From Janthinobacterium rivuli (GTDB lineage: Bacteria; Pseudomonadota; Gammaproteobacteria; Burkholderiales; Burkholderiaceae_D): a stretch of DNA of 64,000 bases. The position numbers and the translations under genes are program-made. The notes beneath the pieces were generated by a model. It did no database searches. It saw nothing but the letters and a program-made list of their open reading frames with translations, and was not told the origin of the DNA. Shown one piece after another: positions 30,605 through 39,596 of this stretch. The DNA lies in assembly GCF_009208735.1 (NCBI RefSeq), contig NZ_WFLJ01000001.1:124001-188000 (forward strand). The letters are read 5' to 3'. Within the stretch, counting starts at the first letter, position 1; the number at the start of each line of letters is the position of its first letter.

Positions 30605-30946
30605 TTAGTGGCTGCCTTCGCTGACCTGGTTGATCGTGTATTTCGGGATTTCGACAACGAGGTCGGCATCGGCCACGATGGACTGGCACGACAGGCGCGA
30701 CACGGCTTCCAGGCCCCAGGCCTTGTCCAGCATGTCTTCTTCCAGTTCCGTCGCTTCGTTCAGCGATTCGATGCCTTCACGCACCAGCACGTGGCAGGTG
30801 GTGCAGGCGCACGATTTTTCGCAGGCGTGCTCGATGTCGATGTCGTTTTCCAGCAGGATGTCGCAGATGGACTTGCCGGCAGGGGCTTCGATGACGGCGC
30901 CGTCCGGGCAAAGCTTGGCGTGCGGCAGGATAACGATTTGTGGCAT
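30605..30946 (-). CDS. fdx: ISC-system [2Fe-2S] ferredoxin
   Basis: The 113-residue adrenodoxin-type ferredoxin gives electrons during Fe-S cluster assembly. Cluster ligands are in the CEKSCACTTCHV segment (C-x5-C-x2-C, about 42-51) and the cysteine in LSCQSIV (about 87). The start MPQIVILPHA at 30946 follows hscA by about 70 nt. Confidence 0.96.
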   Translation of the reverse strand: MPQIVILPHAKLCPDGAVIEAPAGKSICDILLENDIDIEHACEKSCACTTCHVLVREGIESLNEATELEEDMLDKAWGLEAVSRLSCQSIVADADLVVEIPKYTINQVSEGSH

Positions 30947-31015
30947 GGTGTCTTCTTTCAGTCTGTCATTCGGTGCGCGGCCGCGACATGTGCGCGGCCC
31001 GCTGTTCAATTGGTT

Positions 31016-32896
31016 TTATACGACCTGGTCCAGGGACTTGCCCGTCAAGGCCGTGCGCACGCTGCGGTCCATGCGGCGCGAAGCGAAATCCTCGGTGCCG
31101 TCGGCCAGCGCCTCAATCGCCAGCTTCAGGGCCTGGTGGTCGATGGCGCCGCTTTGCGATTGCGCGATGGCGTCGCGCACGCGCTGCATCAAGCCATCCA
31201 CGGCGACGCGTTCCGCATCGTCGAGCAAGCCGCCGTCTTCATCGAGCGCCGACTGCGTGGCCAGCAGGATGCGTTCCGCTTCCACCTGCTCTTCGCGCAG
31301 CGCGCGCGCCACCATGTCGACGTCGGCCGAGGTGTACGAATCCTGCAGCATGCGGGCGATGTCGTCATCTCCCAGGCCGTAGGCCGGCTTGACGCTGATC
31401 GACGCTTCCACGCCCGAGCGCAGCTCGCGCGCCGAGACGGACAGCAAGCCGTCCGCATCGACCTGGTACGTGATGCGGATGCGCGCGGCGCCCGCCACCA
31501 TCGGCGGGATGCCGCGCAGCTCGAAGCGCGCCAGGGAGCGGCAATCGCTGACCAGTTCGCGCTCGCCCTGCAGCACGTGCACGGCGAGCGCCGTCTGGCC
31601 ATCTTTAAAGGTCGTGAATTCCTGCGCGCGCGCGCACGGGATCGTCGAATTGCGCGGGATGATTTTCTCCACCAGTCCGCCCATGGTCTCGATGCCCAGC
31701 GACAGCGGGATCACGTCCAGCAGCAGCCAGTCGTCGCCGGCGGCGCGGTTGCCAGCCAGCAAGTTCGCCTGGATGGCCGCGCCCAGCGCCACCACCTTGT
31801 CCGGGTCGATATTCGCGTGCGGCGTCGTGTGGAAGAATTCGCTCACGGCGCGCTGCACGTGCGGCATGCGCGTGGCGCCGCCCACCATCACCACGCCGTC
31901 GACGTCGTCCGCATCCACGTTCGCGTCGCGCAGGGCCTTCTTGATGGCGTTCATGGTCTTGGCCACCAGGTGCTGCGTCATGGCGGCAAAGTCGGCCGCC
32001 GTGATGCGCAGGTGGATTTCTTCGCCCGAGTTCAGGGCCGCGTCGATCATCGTTTCCGACTTGGTCGACAGCGTTTCCTTGATCTCGCGCGCCTTCACCA
32101 TCAGGATGGCCGTGTCTTCGTCCGACAGCGGCGCCAGCTTGGCGTGTTCGCTGATCCAGCAGAACAGGCGGCGGTCGAAATCGTCGCCGCCCAGGGCCGA
32201 ATCGCCGCCCGTGGACAAGACTTCAAAGACACCCTTGCTCAGTTTCAGGATCGAGATGTCGAAGGTGCCGCCGCCCAGGTCATACACGGCGTACACGCCT
32301 TCGGAGGCGTTGTCGAGGCCATACGCGATGGCGGCGGCCGTCGGCTCGCTCAACAGGCGCAGCACGTTGATGCCGGCCAGCTGCGCCGCGTCTTTCGTCG
32401 CCTGGCGCTGCGCGTCGTCAAAGTACGCTGGCACGGTGATCACGGCGCCCACCAGGTCGTCGCCCAAGGAATCCTCCGCGCGCTGGCGCAGGGTGGCGAG
32501 GATTTGCGCCGACACTTCGACCGGGCTTTTCACGCCGGCCACGGTTTTCAGCTGCACCATGCCAGGCGTGTCCTGGAAGTCGTAGGGCAGGTTTTCCGCG
32601 TAGGCGATGTCGGCCAGGCCGCGGCCCATGAAGCGCTTGACGGAAACGATGGTGTTCTTCGGGTCGGTGGTTTGCGCGGACAGGGCCTTGTAGCCGATGT
32701 TCGCATGGCCGTTCGGCAGGTAACGCACGACGGAAGGCAGCAATGAGCGCCCGTCTTCGTCATTGAGCACCTCGGGGATGCTGTTTCGCACCGTGGCGAC
32801 CAGGGAATTGGTGGTGCCCAGATCGATGCCGACGGCCAGGCGGTGCTGGTGCGGCGCGGTCGACATGCCTGGTTCGGAAATTTGCAGAAGTGCCAT
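31016..32896 (-). CDS. hscA: Fe-S protein assembly chaperone HscA
   Basis: The 626-residue Hsp70-type chaperone works with HscB to release clusters from IscU. The ATPase domain starts with [16 protein letters not shown]; the phosphate-binding [13 protein letters not shown] and [11 protein letters not shown] segments are intact. A substrate-binding domain follows from about residue 395. Length is normal for HscA, shorter than DnaK. It sits between hscB and fdx as in proteobacterial isc operons. Confidence 0.97.
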   Translation of the reverse strand: MALLQISEPGMSTAPHQHRLAVGIDLGTTNSLVATVRNSIPEVLNDEDGRSLLPSVVRYLPNGHANIGYKALSAQTTDPKNTIVSVKRFMGRGLADIAYAENLPYDFQDTPGMVQLKTVAGVKSPVEVSAQILATLRQRAEDSLGDDLVGAVITVPAYFDDAQRQATKDAAQLAGINVLRLLSEPTAAAIAYGLDNASEGVYAVYDLGGGTFDISILKLSKGVFEVLSTGGDSALGGDDFDRRLFCWISEHAKLAPLSDEDTAILMVKAREIKETLSTKSETMIDAALNSGEEIHLRITAADFAAMTQHLVAKTMNAIKKALRDANVDADDVDGVVMVGGATRMPHVQRAVSEFFHTTPHANIDPDKVVALGAAIQANLLAGNRAAGDDWLLLDVIPLSLGIETMGGLVEKIIPRNSTIPCARAQEFTTFKDGQTALAVHVLQGERELVSDCRSLARFELRGIPPMVAGAARIRITYQVDADGLLSVSARELRSGVEASISVKPAYGLGDDDIARMLQDSYTSADVDMVARALREEQVEAERILLATQSALDEDGGLLDDAERVAVDGLMQRVRDAIAQSQSGAIDHQALKLAIEALADGTEDFASRRMDRSVRTALTGKSLDQVV

Positions 32897-32984
32897 TGTA
32901 TTCGTGCCTCGATTAATTTTTTGCGTGATGCAGCTGATGCCTGTCGCGCATTATAAGACGCGCGCCGGACTGGCGCTTGGCCTG

Positions 32985-33500
32985 TCAAGCCTCGATGGCT
33001 TCATAGGCAAAACGCACCTCCTCGGCGAATTTGTCGAGGAACATCAGGGCGCGCACGCTTTGCGCCGCATTCACGTAGTCGGCGGCGTCCAGCTGGGCCG
33101 CCACCTGGGCCAGCAAGGCCTTGCGTTCGCCGCGCAGCTGGCGGTCCAGGGCGTCGAGCGCGTCGGCATCCTTGCCGGCACGGGCGTCGCCCAGCTCCTC
33201 GCGCCATTCCATCTGCTGCATCAGGAAGCTGACGGGCATGGCCGTGTTCGACTCCGTCTGCAGGTCGACGCCATGGAGTTCGCACAGGTATTGCGCGCGT
33301 TTTTGCGGGCTTTTCAGGGTTTGATAGGCTTCATTGGCGCGCGTGGCCCATTGCATCGCCACACGCTTTTCAGCGCTGCTGGCGTTGATGAAGCGGTCCG
33401 GATGGACCTTGCCCTGCACGTCGCGGTAGGCCGCGTCGAGCGCGCTCATGTCGAGCCCGAACTGCGCCGGCAACTGGAATAATTCGAAGTGGTTTTGCAT
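32985..33500 (-). CDS. hscB: Fe-S assembly co-chaperone HscB
   Basis: The 171-residue J-domain protein has the diagnostic HPD tripeptide (VHPDRFIN, about residue 32-38), which stimulates HscA ATPase. The C-terminal three-helix domain that binds IscU follows (about 90-171). N-terminus MQNHFELFQLPAQFGLD is typical. Located between iscA and hscA. Confidence 0.97.
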   Translation of the reverse strand: MQNHFELFQLPAQFGLDMSALDAAYRDVQGKVHPDRFINASSAEKRVAMQWATRANEAYQTLKSPQKRAQYLCELHGVDLQTESNTAMPVSFLMQQMEWREELGDARAGKDADALDALDRQLRGERKALLAQVAAQLDAADYVNAAQSVRALMFLDKFAEEVRFAYEAIEA

Positions 33501-33566
33501 AATGGTCAGTGGTCGCTGTACCGCAATCGATGGGTACAGCGCACCGACCGGGGTCTTGCCAGCTGT

Positions 33567-33887
33567 TTAAATCCTGAAGGACTCGCCGCAGCCGCAGGCG
33601 TCTTTTTCGTTCGGATTGTGGAACTTGAAGCCTTCGTTCAAGCCTTCGCGCGCGAAATCGAGTTCCGTGCCGTCGATGTAAGGCAGGCTTTTCGGGTCGA
33701 CGAAGACCTTCACGCCGTGCGATTCGAAGACGCTGTCTTCGGCCGCCACTTCATCGACGTATTCCAGCTTGTAGGCCAGGCCCGAGCAGCCCGTGGTACG
33801 CACGCCAAAGCGCAGGCCCATGCCCTTGCCGCGCCGTTCGATATAACGGTTGATGTGTTTCGCCGCTTTTTCGGTCAGTGTGATCAT
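33567..33887 (-). CDS. iscA: A-type Fe-S carrier IscA
   Basis: The 106-residue carrier protein has the three conserved cysteines: one in [13 protein letters not shown] (about 37) and the C-G-C pair at the C-terminus (DACGCGESF). It starts at [13 protein letters not shown] (33887), the standard N-terminus, with GGAG-type purines upstream. It follows iscU by about 50 nt. Confidence 0.97.
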   Translation of the reverse strand: MITLTEKAAKHINRYIERRGKGMGLRFGVRTTGCSGLAYKLEYVDEVAAEDSVFESHGVKVFVDPKSLPYIDGTELDFAREGLNEGFKFHNPNEKDACGCGESFRI

Positions 33888-33938
33888 GTATTTCTCCGTA
33901 ACGGCCCCGGCCTTGCGGCCGGGGCGGGCTGCCAACGT

Positions 33939-34328
33939 TTAAGCTGCTGCCGGGTGACGGGTCTGGTAATCCAGAACAGCGGCCTTGATGGCGTCTTCCG
34001 CCAGGATCGAGCAGTGGATCTTCACCGGCGGCAGGGCCAGTTCTTCGGCGATCTGCGTGTTCTTGATGGCCAGCGCCTGGTCCAGGGTCTTGCCCTTGAC
34101 CCACTCCGTTACCAGCGAGCTCGAGGCGATGGCCGAACCGCAGCCATACGTCTTGAATTTCGCATCTTCGATCAGGCCGTCGGCGCCGACCTTGATCTGC
34201 AGTTTCATCACGTCGCCGCAGGCGGGCGCGCCTACCATGCCGGTGCCGATGGTTTCATCACCCTTGTCGAAAGCGCCCACGTTGCGCGGGTTTTCGTAGT
34301 GATCGAGTACTTTGTCCGAGTAAGCCAT
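33939..34328 (-). CDS. iscU: Fe-S cluster scaffold IscU
   Basis: The 129-residue scaffold on which [2Fe-2S] clusters are built. All three cluster cysteines are present: GAPACGDVMK (37, with the regulatory Asp), YGCGSAIASSS (63) and IHCSILAEDAI (106). The LPPVK motif recognised by HscA occurs directly before the third cysteine. It follows iscS by 56 nt. Confidence 0.98.
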   Translation of the reverse strand: MAYSDKVLDHYENPRNVGAFDKGDETIGTGMVGAPACGDVMKLQIKVGADGLIEDAKFKTYGCGSAIASSSLVTEWVKGKTLDQALAIKNTQIAEELALPPVKIHCSILAEDAIKAAVLDYQTRHPAAA

Positions 34329-34384
34329 TTTGATGCTCCTTTAATATTCTTGCCGGCCCCCGTCAACAGAGGCCACGGTGTTGG

Positions 34385-35641
34385 TTAGTGGGCTGCCCAT
34401 TGGATCGAATTGATGTCGATCCCTTCCTTGAACATGTCCCACAGCGGCGACAGCTCACGCAATTTGTGGACTTTCGATTTCAGCAGGTTGACGGCGAAAT
34501 CGATGTCTTCCTCGGTCGAGAAGCGGCCGATGGTGAAGCGGATCGAGCTGTGCGCCAGTTCGTCGCTGCGGCCCAGGGCGCGCAGCACGTACGATGGCTC
34601 CAGGCTGGCCGAGGTGCAGGCCGAACCGGACGACACGGCGATATCCTTGATCGCCATGATCAGCGACTCGCCTTCGACGTAGTTGAAGCTGACGTTCAGG
34701 TTATGCGGCACGCGGTGATCCATGTCGCCATTGATGTAAACTTCTTCGATCTCTTGCAAGCCCTTGGCCAGGCGGTCGCGCAAGGCCTTGATGCGGCCGA
34801 TTTCGCTGTCCATCTCTTCCTTGGCGATGCGGAAACTCTCGCCCATGCCGACGATCTGGTGCGTCGGCAGGGTGCCCGAGCGCAGGCCGCGCTCATGGCC
34901 GCCGCCGTGCATCTGCGCTTCCAGGCGCACACGCGGCTTGCGGCACACGTACAGGGCGCCCACGCCTTTCGGGCCGTAGGTTTTATGCGCCGTGAAAGTC
35001 ATCAGGTCGACCTTGGTCTTTTGCAGGTCGATGACGACCTTGCCCGTCGCTTGCGCGGCGTCGCAATGGAAGATGATGCCTTTCGAGCGGCAGAACACGC
35101 CGATCTCGTCGATTGGCTGGATCACGCCGATTTCATTGTTCACCAGCATGACCGACACGAGGATGGTGTCCGGGCGCACGGCCGCGGCCAGCTGCTCGAC
35201 GGTGATCAGACCGTTGTCCTGCGGCTCCAGGTAGGTCGCTTCGAAGCCAATGCGTTCCAGTTCGCGCACCGTGTCGAGCACCGATTTGTGTTCGGTCTTG
35301 ACGGTGATGATGTGCTTGCCCTTGGTCTTGTAGAACTGCGCCGCGCCCTTGATGGCCAGGTTGTTGCTTTCCGTTGCGCCGGAGGTCCAGATGATTTCGC
35401 GCGGATCCGCGTTCACCAGGGCCGCCACGTGGCCGCGTGCCTCTTCCACGGCTTTTTCCGCCGTCCAGCCATACATGTGGCTGCGCGATGCCGGATTGCC
35501 GAACTGCTCGCGCAGGTAGGGAATCATCTTGTCAGCGACGCGTGGATCGATCGGCGTCGTGGCCGAGTAATCCATGTAGATCGGGAAATGCGGTGCGGTT
35601 TCAAAGTGCACTTGGCCTACGTTTTTTTCTGGGGCGTTCAT
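34385..35641 (-). CDS. iscS: cysteine desulfurase IscS
   Basis: The 418-residue PLP enzyme supplies sulfur for Fe-S clusters and tRNA thiolation. The PLP lysine is in [15 protein letters not shown] (about 220). The mobile active-site loop with the persulfide cysteine is [18 protein letters not shown] (about 340). I start at [10 protein letters not shown] (35641) because GGAG sits six bases before it; the frame opens five codons earlier. The C-terminus [21 protein letters not shown] is typical. Confidence 0.97.
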   Translation of the reverse strand: MNAPEKNVGQVHFETAPHFPIYMDYSATTPIDPRVADKMIPYLREQFGNPASRSHMYGWTAEKAVEEARGHVAALVNADPREIIWTSGATESNNLAIKGAAQFYKTKGKHIITVKTEHKSVLDTVRELERIGFEATYLEPQDNGLITVEQLAAAVRPDTILVSVMLVNNEIGVIQPIDEIGVFCRSKGIIFHCDAAQATGKVVIDLQKTKVDLMTFTAHKTYGPKGVGALYVCRKPRVRLEAQMHGGGHERGLRSGTLPTHQIVGMGESFRIAKEEMDSEIGRIKALRDRLAKGLQEIEEVYINGDMDHRVPHNLNVSFNYVEGESLIMAIKDIAVSSGSACTSASLEPSYVLRALGRSDELAHSSIRFTIGRFSTEEDIDFAVNLLKSKVHKLRELSPLWDMFKEGIDINSIQWAAH

Positions 35642-35681
35642 CAATAACTCCTGCAATCAGCAACTTAGTATTTTGTAATGT

Positions 35682-36158
35682 TCAACCGAGGGCGGCGTGG
35701 TTACGGTGCATCACCATCACGCTTTGTTCGGCAATCTTTTGTCTCTGCTGGTCGACCAGGTCCTGCAAGGACACAGAATCCAGATAATCGACCATTTTTT
35801 CGTTGAGCGTGGACCACAATTCATGCGTCATGCAGCGCGCCCCCGTGGCCGCGTCGGCGCCGTGGCAATGTTCCTTGCCGCCGCACTGCGTGGCATCGAG
35901 CGGCTCGTCGACGGCGATGATGATGTCGGCCACCGTCACCTTGTCGGCACGGCGCGCCAGGCTGTAGCCGCCGCCGGGACCACGGATCGATTCGACGATC
36001 TCATGGCGGCGCAACTTGCCGAACAGCTGTTCCAGGTAGGACAGGGAAATCGACTGGCGCTGGCTGATGCCGGACAAGGTGACCGGACCTTTGCCCTGGC
36101 GCAGGGCAAGATCGATCATTGCAGTCACGGCAAAACGGCCTTTTGTAGTCAGACGCAT
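35682..36158 (-). CDS. iscR: Rrf2-type Fe-S regulator IscR
   Basis: The 158-residue repressor of the isc operon has a winged helix (MRLTTKGRFAVTAMIDLAL; SLSYLEQLFGKLRRHEIVESIRGPGGGYSLAR). Three cluster cysteines are at about 92, 98 and 109. The spacing is C-x5-C-x10-C, with a longer second gap than the C-x5-C of the E. coli protein. The promoter upstream overlaps a near-consensus IscR type 1 site, so autoregulation is expected. First gene of the operon. Confidence 0.97.
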   Translation of the reverse strand: MRLTTKGRFAVTAMIDLALRQGKGPVTLSGISQRQSISLSYLEQLFGKLRRHEIVESIRGPGGGYSLARRADKVTVADIIIAVDEPLDATQCGGKEHCHGADAATGARCMTHELWSTLNEKMVDYLDSVSLQDLVDQQRQKIAEQSVMVMHRNHAALG

Positions 36159-36215
36159 ACATCCTCGGTTCAACTAGTTTAAAATATTGCGGCTTTTCAA
36201 CTTCTCAAACCCTGA

Positions 36216-36240
36216 GTAGTTGAATGATTTAGTCAAGTAT
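36216..36240 (-). promoter_or_regulatory. IscR type 1 operator
   Basis: On the minus strand the 25-mer starting ATACTTGACTAAATCATT matches the IscR type 1 consensus (ATASYYGACTRWWWYAGTCRRSTAT) at 23 of 25 positions. It overlaps the -10 element of the isc promoter, as expected for a site where [2Fe-2S]-IscR blocks RNA polymerase. Confidence 0.8.
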
Positions 36241-36264
36241 AACAAATTCGGCGGGGTTTGTCAG
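36236..36264 (-). promoter_or_regulatory. isc operon promoter
   Basis: On the minus strand -35 CTGACA (36264-36259) and -10 TATACT (36241-36236), each 5 of 6 to consensus, are spaced by exactly 17 nt. The iscR start is about 78 nt downstream of the -10. The IscR type 1 site begins within the -10. Confidence 0.75.
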
Positions 36265-36362
36265 AGCGCCCCTCGATGACCACAGGGCTGGCAGGGGCAT
36301 GGCCAGCCGCGCCAGGCGCGGCGGCATCAGGAAAACAACAGTCAGGAAATCGCAGGGCGTTT

Positions 36363-36914
36363 TCAGCCCCGTAAAGCGGTCCGCACTTTCATCAGTTCAA
36401 ACCCCAGCAGGTTCAAGCCGTCCCAGCGCGACGGATCGCCGATGCGCGGATTGTCCGACGCCAGGCCCACGCCCCAGATGCGGTCGACGGGACTGGCTTC
36501 GACGATGACGCGCTCGCCCGTGCCCAGCAAAAACTTGCGCAGCGCGGCCTTTTGCGAGAACTTGGCGAAATTGCCATCGAAGACGATGCCGGCCCGCGCC
36601 GCTTCCCACACTTTGGCGTCGAAGTTCGCCACTTCGCGTCCCAGCTTTTTCACTTCCGACGGCCGCTCGGCCGCCACGATGCGCGCCTGCACGGCCGTGT
36701 CGCCAAACAGGGCCGCCTTTTGCGCCATCATGTAGTGTTCGGCCGTCGCGTACGTCACGCCGGCAAGGCTGAACGGTGACGGAAACCACTGGCTGAAGCA
36801 GCTTTTGTCGGGCACCTGCGGCTGCGCCGGCGTGTGGCCCCAGAAATACAGATAGTCGGGCACGCCGCCCGCCGCGATCCACGCCTTCAATTCTTCCACA
36901 TTACTGATTTGCAT
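36363..36914 (-). CDS. NADAR-family N-glycosidase (YbiA-like)
   Basis: The 183-residue protein has the NADAR signature: YFWGHTP near the N-terminus, then CFSQWFPSPFSLAGVTYATAEHYMMAQKA, and KFSQKAALRKFLLGTGERVIVEASPVDRIWGVG. E. coli YbiA cleaves phosphorylated intermediates of riboflavin synthesis; other NADAR proteins act on ADP-ribose-modified nucleic acid. Start at MQISNVEEL (36914), with GGGGAAT before it. It is next to a UDG-family gene on the same strand. Confidence 0.9.
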   Translation of the reverse strand: MQISNVEELKAWIAAGGVPDYLYFWGHTPAQPQVPDKSCFSQWFPSPFSLAGVTYATAEHYMMAQKAALFGDTAVQARIVAAERPSEVKKLGREVANFDAKVWEAARAGIVFDGNFAKFSQKAALRKFLLGTGERVIVEASPVDRIWGVGLASDNPRIGDPSRWDGLNLLGFELMKVRTALRG

Positions 36915-36952
36915 ATTCCCCGCACTTCCGCCAGACAGGCGATGATTCAAGC

Positions 36953-37732
36953 TCAAGCACGCAATAGTTGCATCGGGCCAAACAGGGCCTGCATGTCACG
37001 ATTGCCGATAAAGGACAGATTATACGGATGTTCCGCCGTCACCTGCGGCAAGGATGCCGCCACCGGCAGCCGTTTGATGAGCTCGGCAATCTTACCCCAC
37101 AGCACCAATTGCGGCGGTACCGCCCCGCCCTGTTGCGCCAGCGCTTCCAGCACCACCTGCAGGAAGGGCAGCCAGCCGCGCGCATCCTGCACGGGCGGCA
37201 CGTGGGAACGGAACACCAGCGCCGCGTTGAGCAGCAAGAAGCCCTGCTCCGTCATCTTGCGCTGCAAGTCGGGCAGGGTCTGGATGACGCTACTGTCCGG
37301 CAACTGCGCGGCGGCCGCCACGGGCGCCATGGCCGCGCCGGACGTGTCGCCGCCCTGCAACTGGCCGTCGGCCACCAGCAGCATCTTCATGAAGTTGCGC
37401 AAGGACGTGGCGCGGTTGACGGGTTTTGACAGGCCCGTGGCAGACCACAGGCTGCCGACGGCGCCATCCATGAAGCACACGCCCGTGGCGCTGTCGGCGC
37501 GCGGATACGGCCCCTCGCCCACCAGCACGTAGCGCACCTGCGCCAGCGGCAGGGCAAAGGCGGCGAACAGCCGGCCCTGCGTGGGCAGGTAATCATCGGC
37601 GGCCAGCGCCGGCAGGTAGGCTGGGTCGGCCGCCATCACGGCGTGCAAGCCGCGCAGCACGATGGGACGCCAGGAGGCATGCGCCAGTGACAGGGCGTCG
37701 GTGATGCTGGCAGGAACGGTTGTTGCGGTCAT
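36953..37732 (-). CDS. uracil-DNA glycosylase superfamily protein, divergent
   Basis: A 259-residue protein with UDG-superfamily motifs: VLVGEGPYPRADSATGVCF (about 70-87) stands where family 1 enzymes have GQDPYH, and FLLLNAALVFRSH fits the second conserved strand. The usual catalytic Asp of GQDPY is replaced by Gly, and a C-terminal HPS-type loop is not obvious. It may have a different specificity or be inactive. The start at 37732 lacks a clear Shine-Dalgarno site; upstream in-frame codons lie in IS copy B. Confidence 0.75.
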   Translation of the reverse strand: MTATTVPASITDALSLAHASWRPIVLRGLHAVMAADPAYLPALAADDYLPTQGRLFAAFALPLAQVRYVLVGEGPYPRADSATGVCFMDGAVGSLWSATGLSKPVNRATSLRNFMKMLLVADGQLQGGDTSGAAMAPVAAAAQLPDSSVIQTLPDLQRKMTEQGFLLLNAALVFRSHVPPVQDARGWLPFLQVVLEALAQQGGAVPPQLVLWGKIAELIKRLPVAASLPQVTAEHPYNLSFIGNRDMQALFGPMQLLRA

Positions 37733-37819
37733 GGGGACGTGAAGTATTTGGGCAAACGCAAATTGTAGCGCACCGGCAAGCGCGCATTGACTGCCGCAAA
37801 TCAAGCACGCATAAAAAAA

Positions 37820-38880
37820 GGCTATGTCACCGTCAGATGTGGGAATGCGCCCAATGTTGCTTTCAATAACGTTTCGGGTGAGCGGATGCGTCTGGCGTCG
37901 AGTATCCAGCGCCAGCCTAGGTAGTTTGGCAGGTAGCGCGTGGCCACGCCGTGAAACGGCCTTAACCATTCGCGCAGGCGGCTGTGATATGCATTGACGT
38001 TCTGCACATGCGCGGCGCCGCGCATACGGATGCCGGCGCGCAAGTTGACGGCCTGGTGGCTGAGGCCCGCTTCCCGCGCAAACGCCCGGTAGGCGGCATG
38101 GCCATCCGTGACCAGCAGGATATCCTTGTCGATGACGGGCAACAAACAGCGGTGCAGCTGCGCCTTCGTCAGTTGCCCTTTGCCGGTGACAAAATCGAGG
38201 GTCTGGCCCGTGCGGTCGCGCGCCACCAGGATGCAGACTTGCTCGTTGGATATGCCGCGCCGTTGCGCATGGCCGCCGCGGCGGCGGGCCGGACGCGTCA
38301 TCTGTCGCGCCCCTTTTTCCGATTCCAGCACGTATAACTCGTCAGCCTCGGCGATGCCATGCAGGCCATGCGGCCGGTCCGTTTTTGCCAACGATAAAAA
38401 TCGGTGGCGCCAGCGAAACGTGGTGTTGCGGTGCACGCCCAGTTGTCGCGCCGCCTTGCGCACGGAATCCGATGCAAGCAGGCAATCGGCGTAGTCGAGC
38501 CACAGCGACTTATGGCGCAGGTGGGCCAGCGGCGTGCCCGTCAAGGCATTGAAGGTGCGCCCGCAGGGCACGCAGCGGTAGCGCTGCAGGCCGTGCGCAT
38601 GGCCATGCCGATGCAGATGGGGCGAGTGGCAGGCGGGACAGGCCAAGCGCGACTGCGCCACGCCTTCCAGCAGCGCGACGGTCGCGTCGTGAGGCGTGTT
38701 GCCATGCAGCAGGGCCATGCCCGCCTGCCGCTGGCGCCGGTTCAAGTGCGCAAACTGCGCGATAAAGCTGATCCATTCGGCTGGCTGCATGATCTGCTCC
38801 CTGCGTGGTGGGTATGCAGAGTCAGACAGCACCGCCATGGGAAGATTCCGGCATTTCCCCTATTTGCCGATGACAGAGCC
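37820..38880 (-). mobile_element. IS1595-family insertion sequence, copy B
   Basis: A 1061-bp element, the same length as copy A, with the same imperfect 26-bp inverted repeats (left GGCTATGTCACCGTCAGAT; right, minus strand, GGCTCTGTCATCGGCAAAT). Flanks are TAAAAAAA (37812-37819) and AAAAAAAA (38881-38888), an 8-bp duplication with one mismatch. The right end abuts the T-tract of the maiA terminator, again with the transposase reading in the same direction as the terminated gene. Confidence 0.9.
37822..38790 (-). CDS. IS1595-family transposase, copy B
   Basis: The 322-residue transposase is intact and collinear with copy A, with roughly 22 residue differences scattered along the protein. The zinc ribbon cysteines, both catalytic Asp residues and the Asn in HVQNVNAYHSRL are all kept. 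The start at 38790 is chosen as in copy A. Divergence between copies suggests they are not from one recent transposition event. Confidence 0.92.
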   Translation of the reverse strand: MQPAEWISFIAQFAHLNRRQRQAGMALLHGNTPHDATVALLEGVAQSRLACPACHSPHLHRHGHAHGLQRYRCVPCGRTFNALTGTPLAHLRHKSLWLDYADCLLASDSVRKAARQLGVHRNTTFRWRHRFLSLAKTDRPHGLHGIAEADELYVLESEKGARQMTRPARRRGGHAQRRGISNEQVCILVARDRTGQTLDFVTGKGQLTKAQLHRCLLPVIDKDILLVTDGHAAYRAFAREAGLSHQAVNLRAGIRMRGAAHVQNVNAYHSRLREWLRPFHGVATRYLPNYLGWRWILDARRIRSPETLLKATLGAFPHLTVT

Positions 38881-38914
38881 AAAAAAAACCCCGCCTGTTG
38901 CCAGACGGGGTTTT
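38881..38914 (-). terminator. intrinsic terminator of maiA operon, abutted by IS copy B
   Basis: On the minus strand ACCCCG (38911-38906) pairs with CGGGGT (38893-38888) around an inner CTG/CAG stem, followed by eight T (38888-38881). The IS begins at the next base. It lies about 20 nt after the maiA stop. Confidence 0.85.
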
Positions 38915-38934
38915 CCGCATTTCGCCTTATAAAA

Positions 38935-39585
38935 CTATTCTGCATCGGGCTGTTGCGACGGATGCGCGGCGACAAACGCCGGCAAACCGGCGCAATGCGC
39001 GTGGATGCGCGCCACGCGCGGGTATGGCGCCAGGTCGATGGCGAAGCGCTGCGCATTGAACACTTGCGGCACCAGGCAGCAATCGGCCATCGTCGGGCTG
39101 TCGCCATGGCAGAACAGGCCCTTGCCGGCCGGGTCGCCCTGCGCCAGCAGCGCTTCCACGGCCGCCAGCCCTTCGGCCATCCAGTGGCGGTACCACTCCT
39201 GTTTGGCCTCGTCCGACAGCCCCAGGGTGTTTTTCAAATATTTCAAGACGCGCAGATTCGTCAGCGGATGCGCATCGCAAGCGATCGCCAGCGCCAGCGC
39301 GCGCACGCGCGCCCGTTCCAACGGGTCCGCCGGCAGCAAGGGCACGCCAGGGCGCGTCTCGTCGAGGTATTCGAGCATGGCCAGCGACTGCGTCAGGATG
39401 GCGCCGTCGTCGTCGAGCGCCGGCACCAGCGCCGACGGATTGACGGCGCGGTAAGCTGGCAGCAGTTGCTGGCCGCCATCCTGCAGCAGATGCACGGGGA
39501 TGCTGTCGTAATCGATGCCCTTCAGGTTGAGGGCGATGCGCACGCGATAGGCGGCCGAACTGCGAAAGTAGGTGTACAGCTTCAT
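38935..39585 (-). CDS. maiA: maleylacetoacetate isomerase
   Basis: The 216-residue zeta-class glutathione transferase isomerises maleylacetoacetate to fumarylacetoacetate in tyrosine or homogentisate breakdown; homologs act on maleylpyruvate in gentisate breakdown. The N-terminus KLYTYFRSSAAYRVRIALNLKG contains the zeta-class active-site SSAAYRVR. The family segment FCHGDSPTMADCCLVPQVFNAQRF is near 160. It follows the fumarylacetoacetase-like gene by 11 nt. Confidence 0.93.
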   Translation of the reverse strand: MKLYTYFRSSAAYRVRIALNLKGIDYDSIPVHLLQDGGQQLLPAYRAVNPSALVPALDDDGAILTQSLAMLEYLDETRPGVPLLPADPLERARVRALALAIACDAHPLTNLRVLKYLKNTLGLSDEAKQEWYRHWMAEGLAAVEALLAQGDPAGKGLFCHGDSPTMADCCLVPQVFNAQRFAIDLAPYPRVARIHAHCAGLPAFVAAHPSQQPDAE

Positions 39586-39596
39586 GGGCGGCCTCC

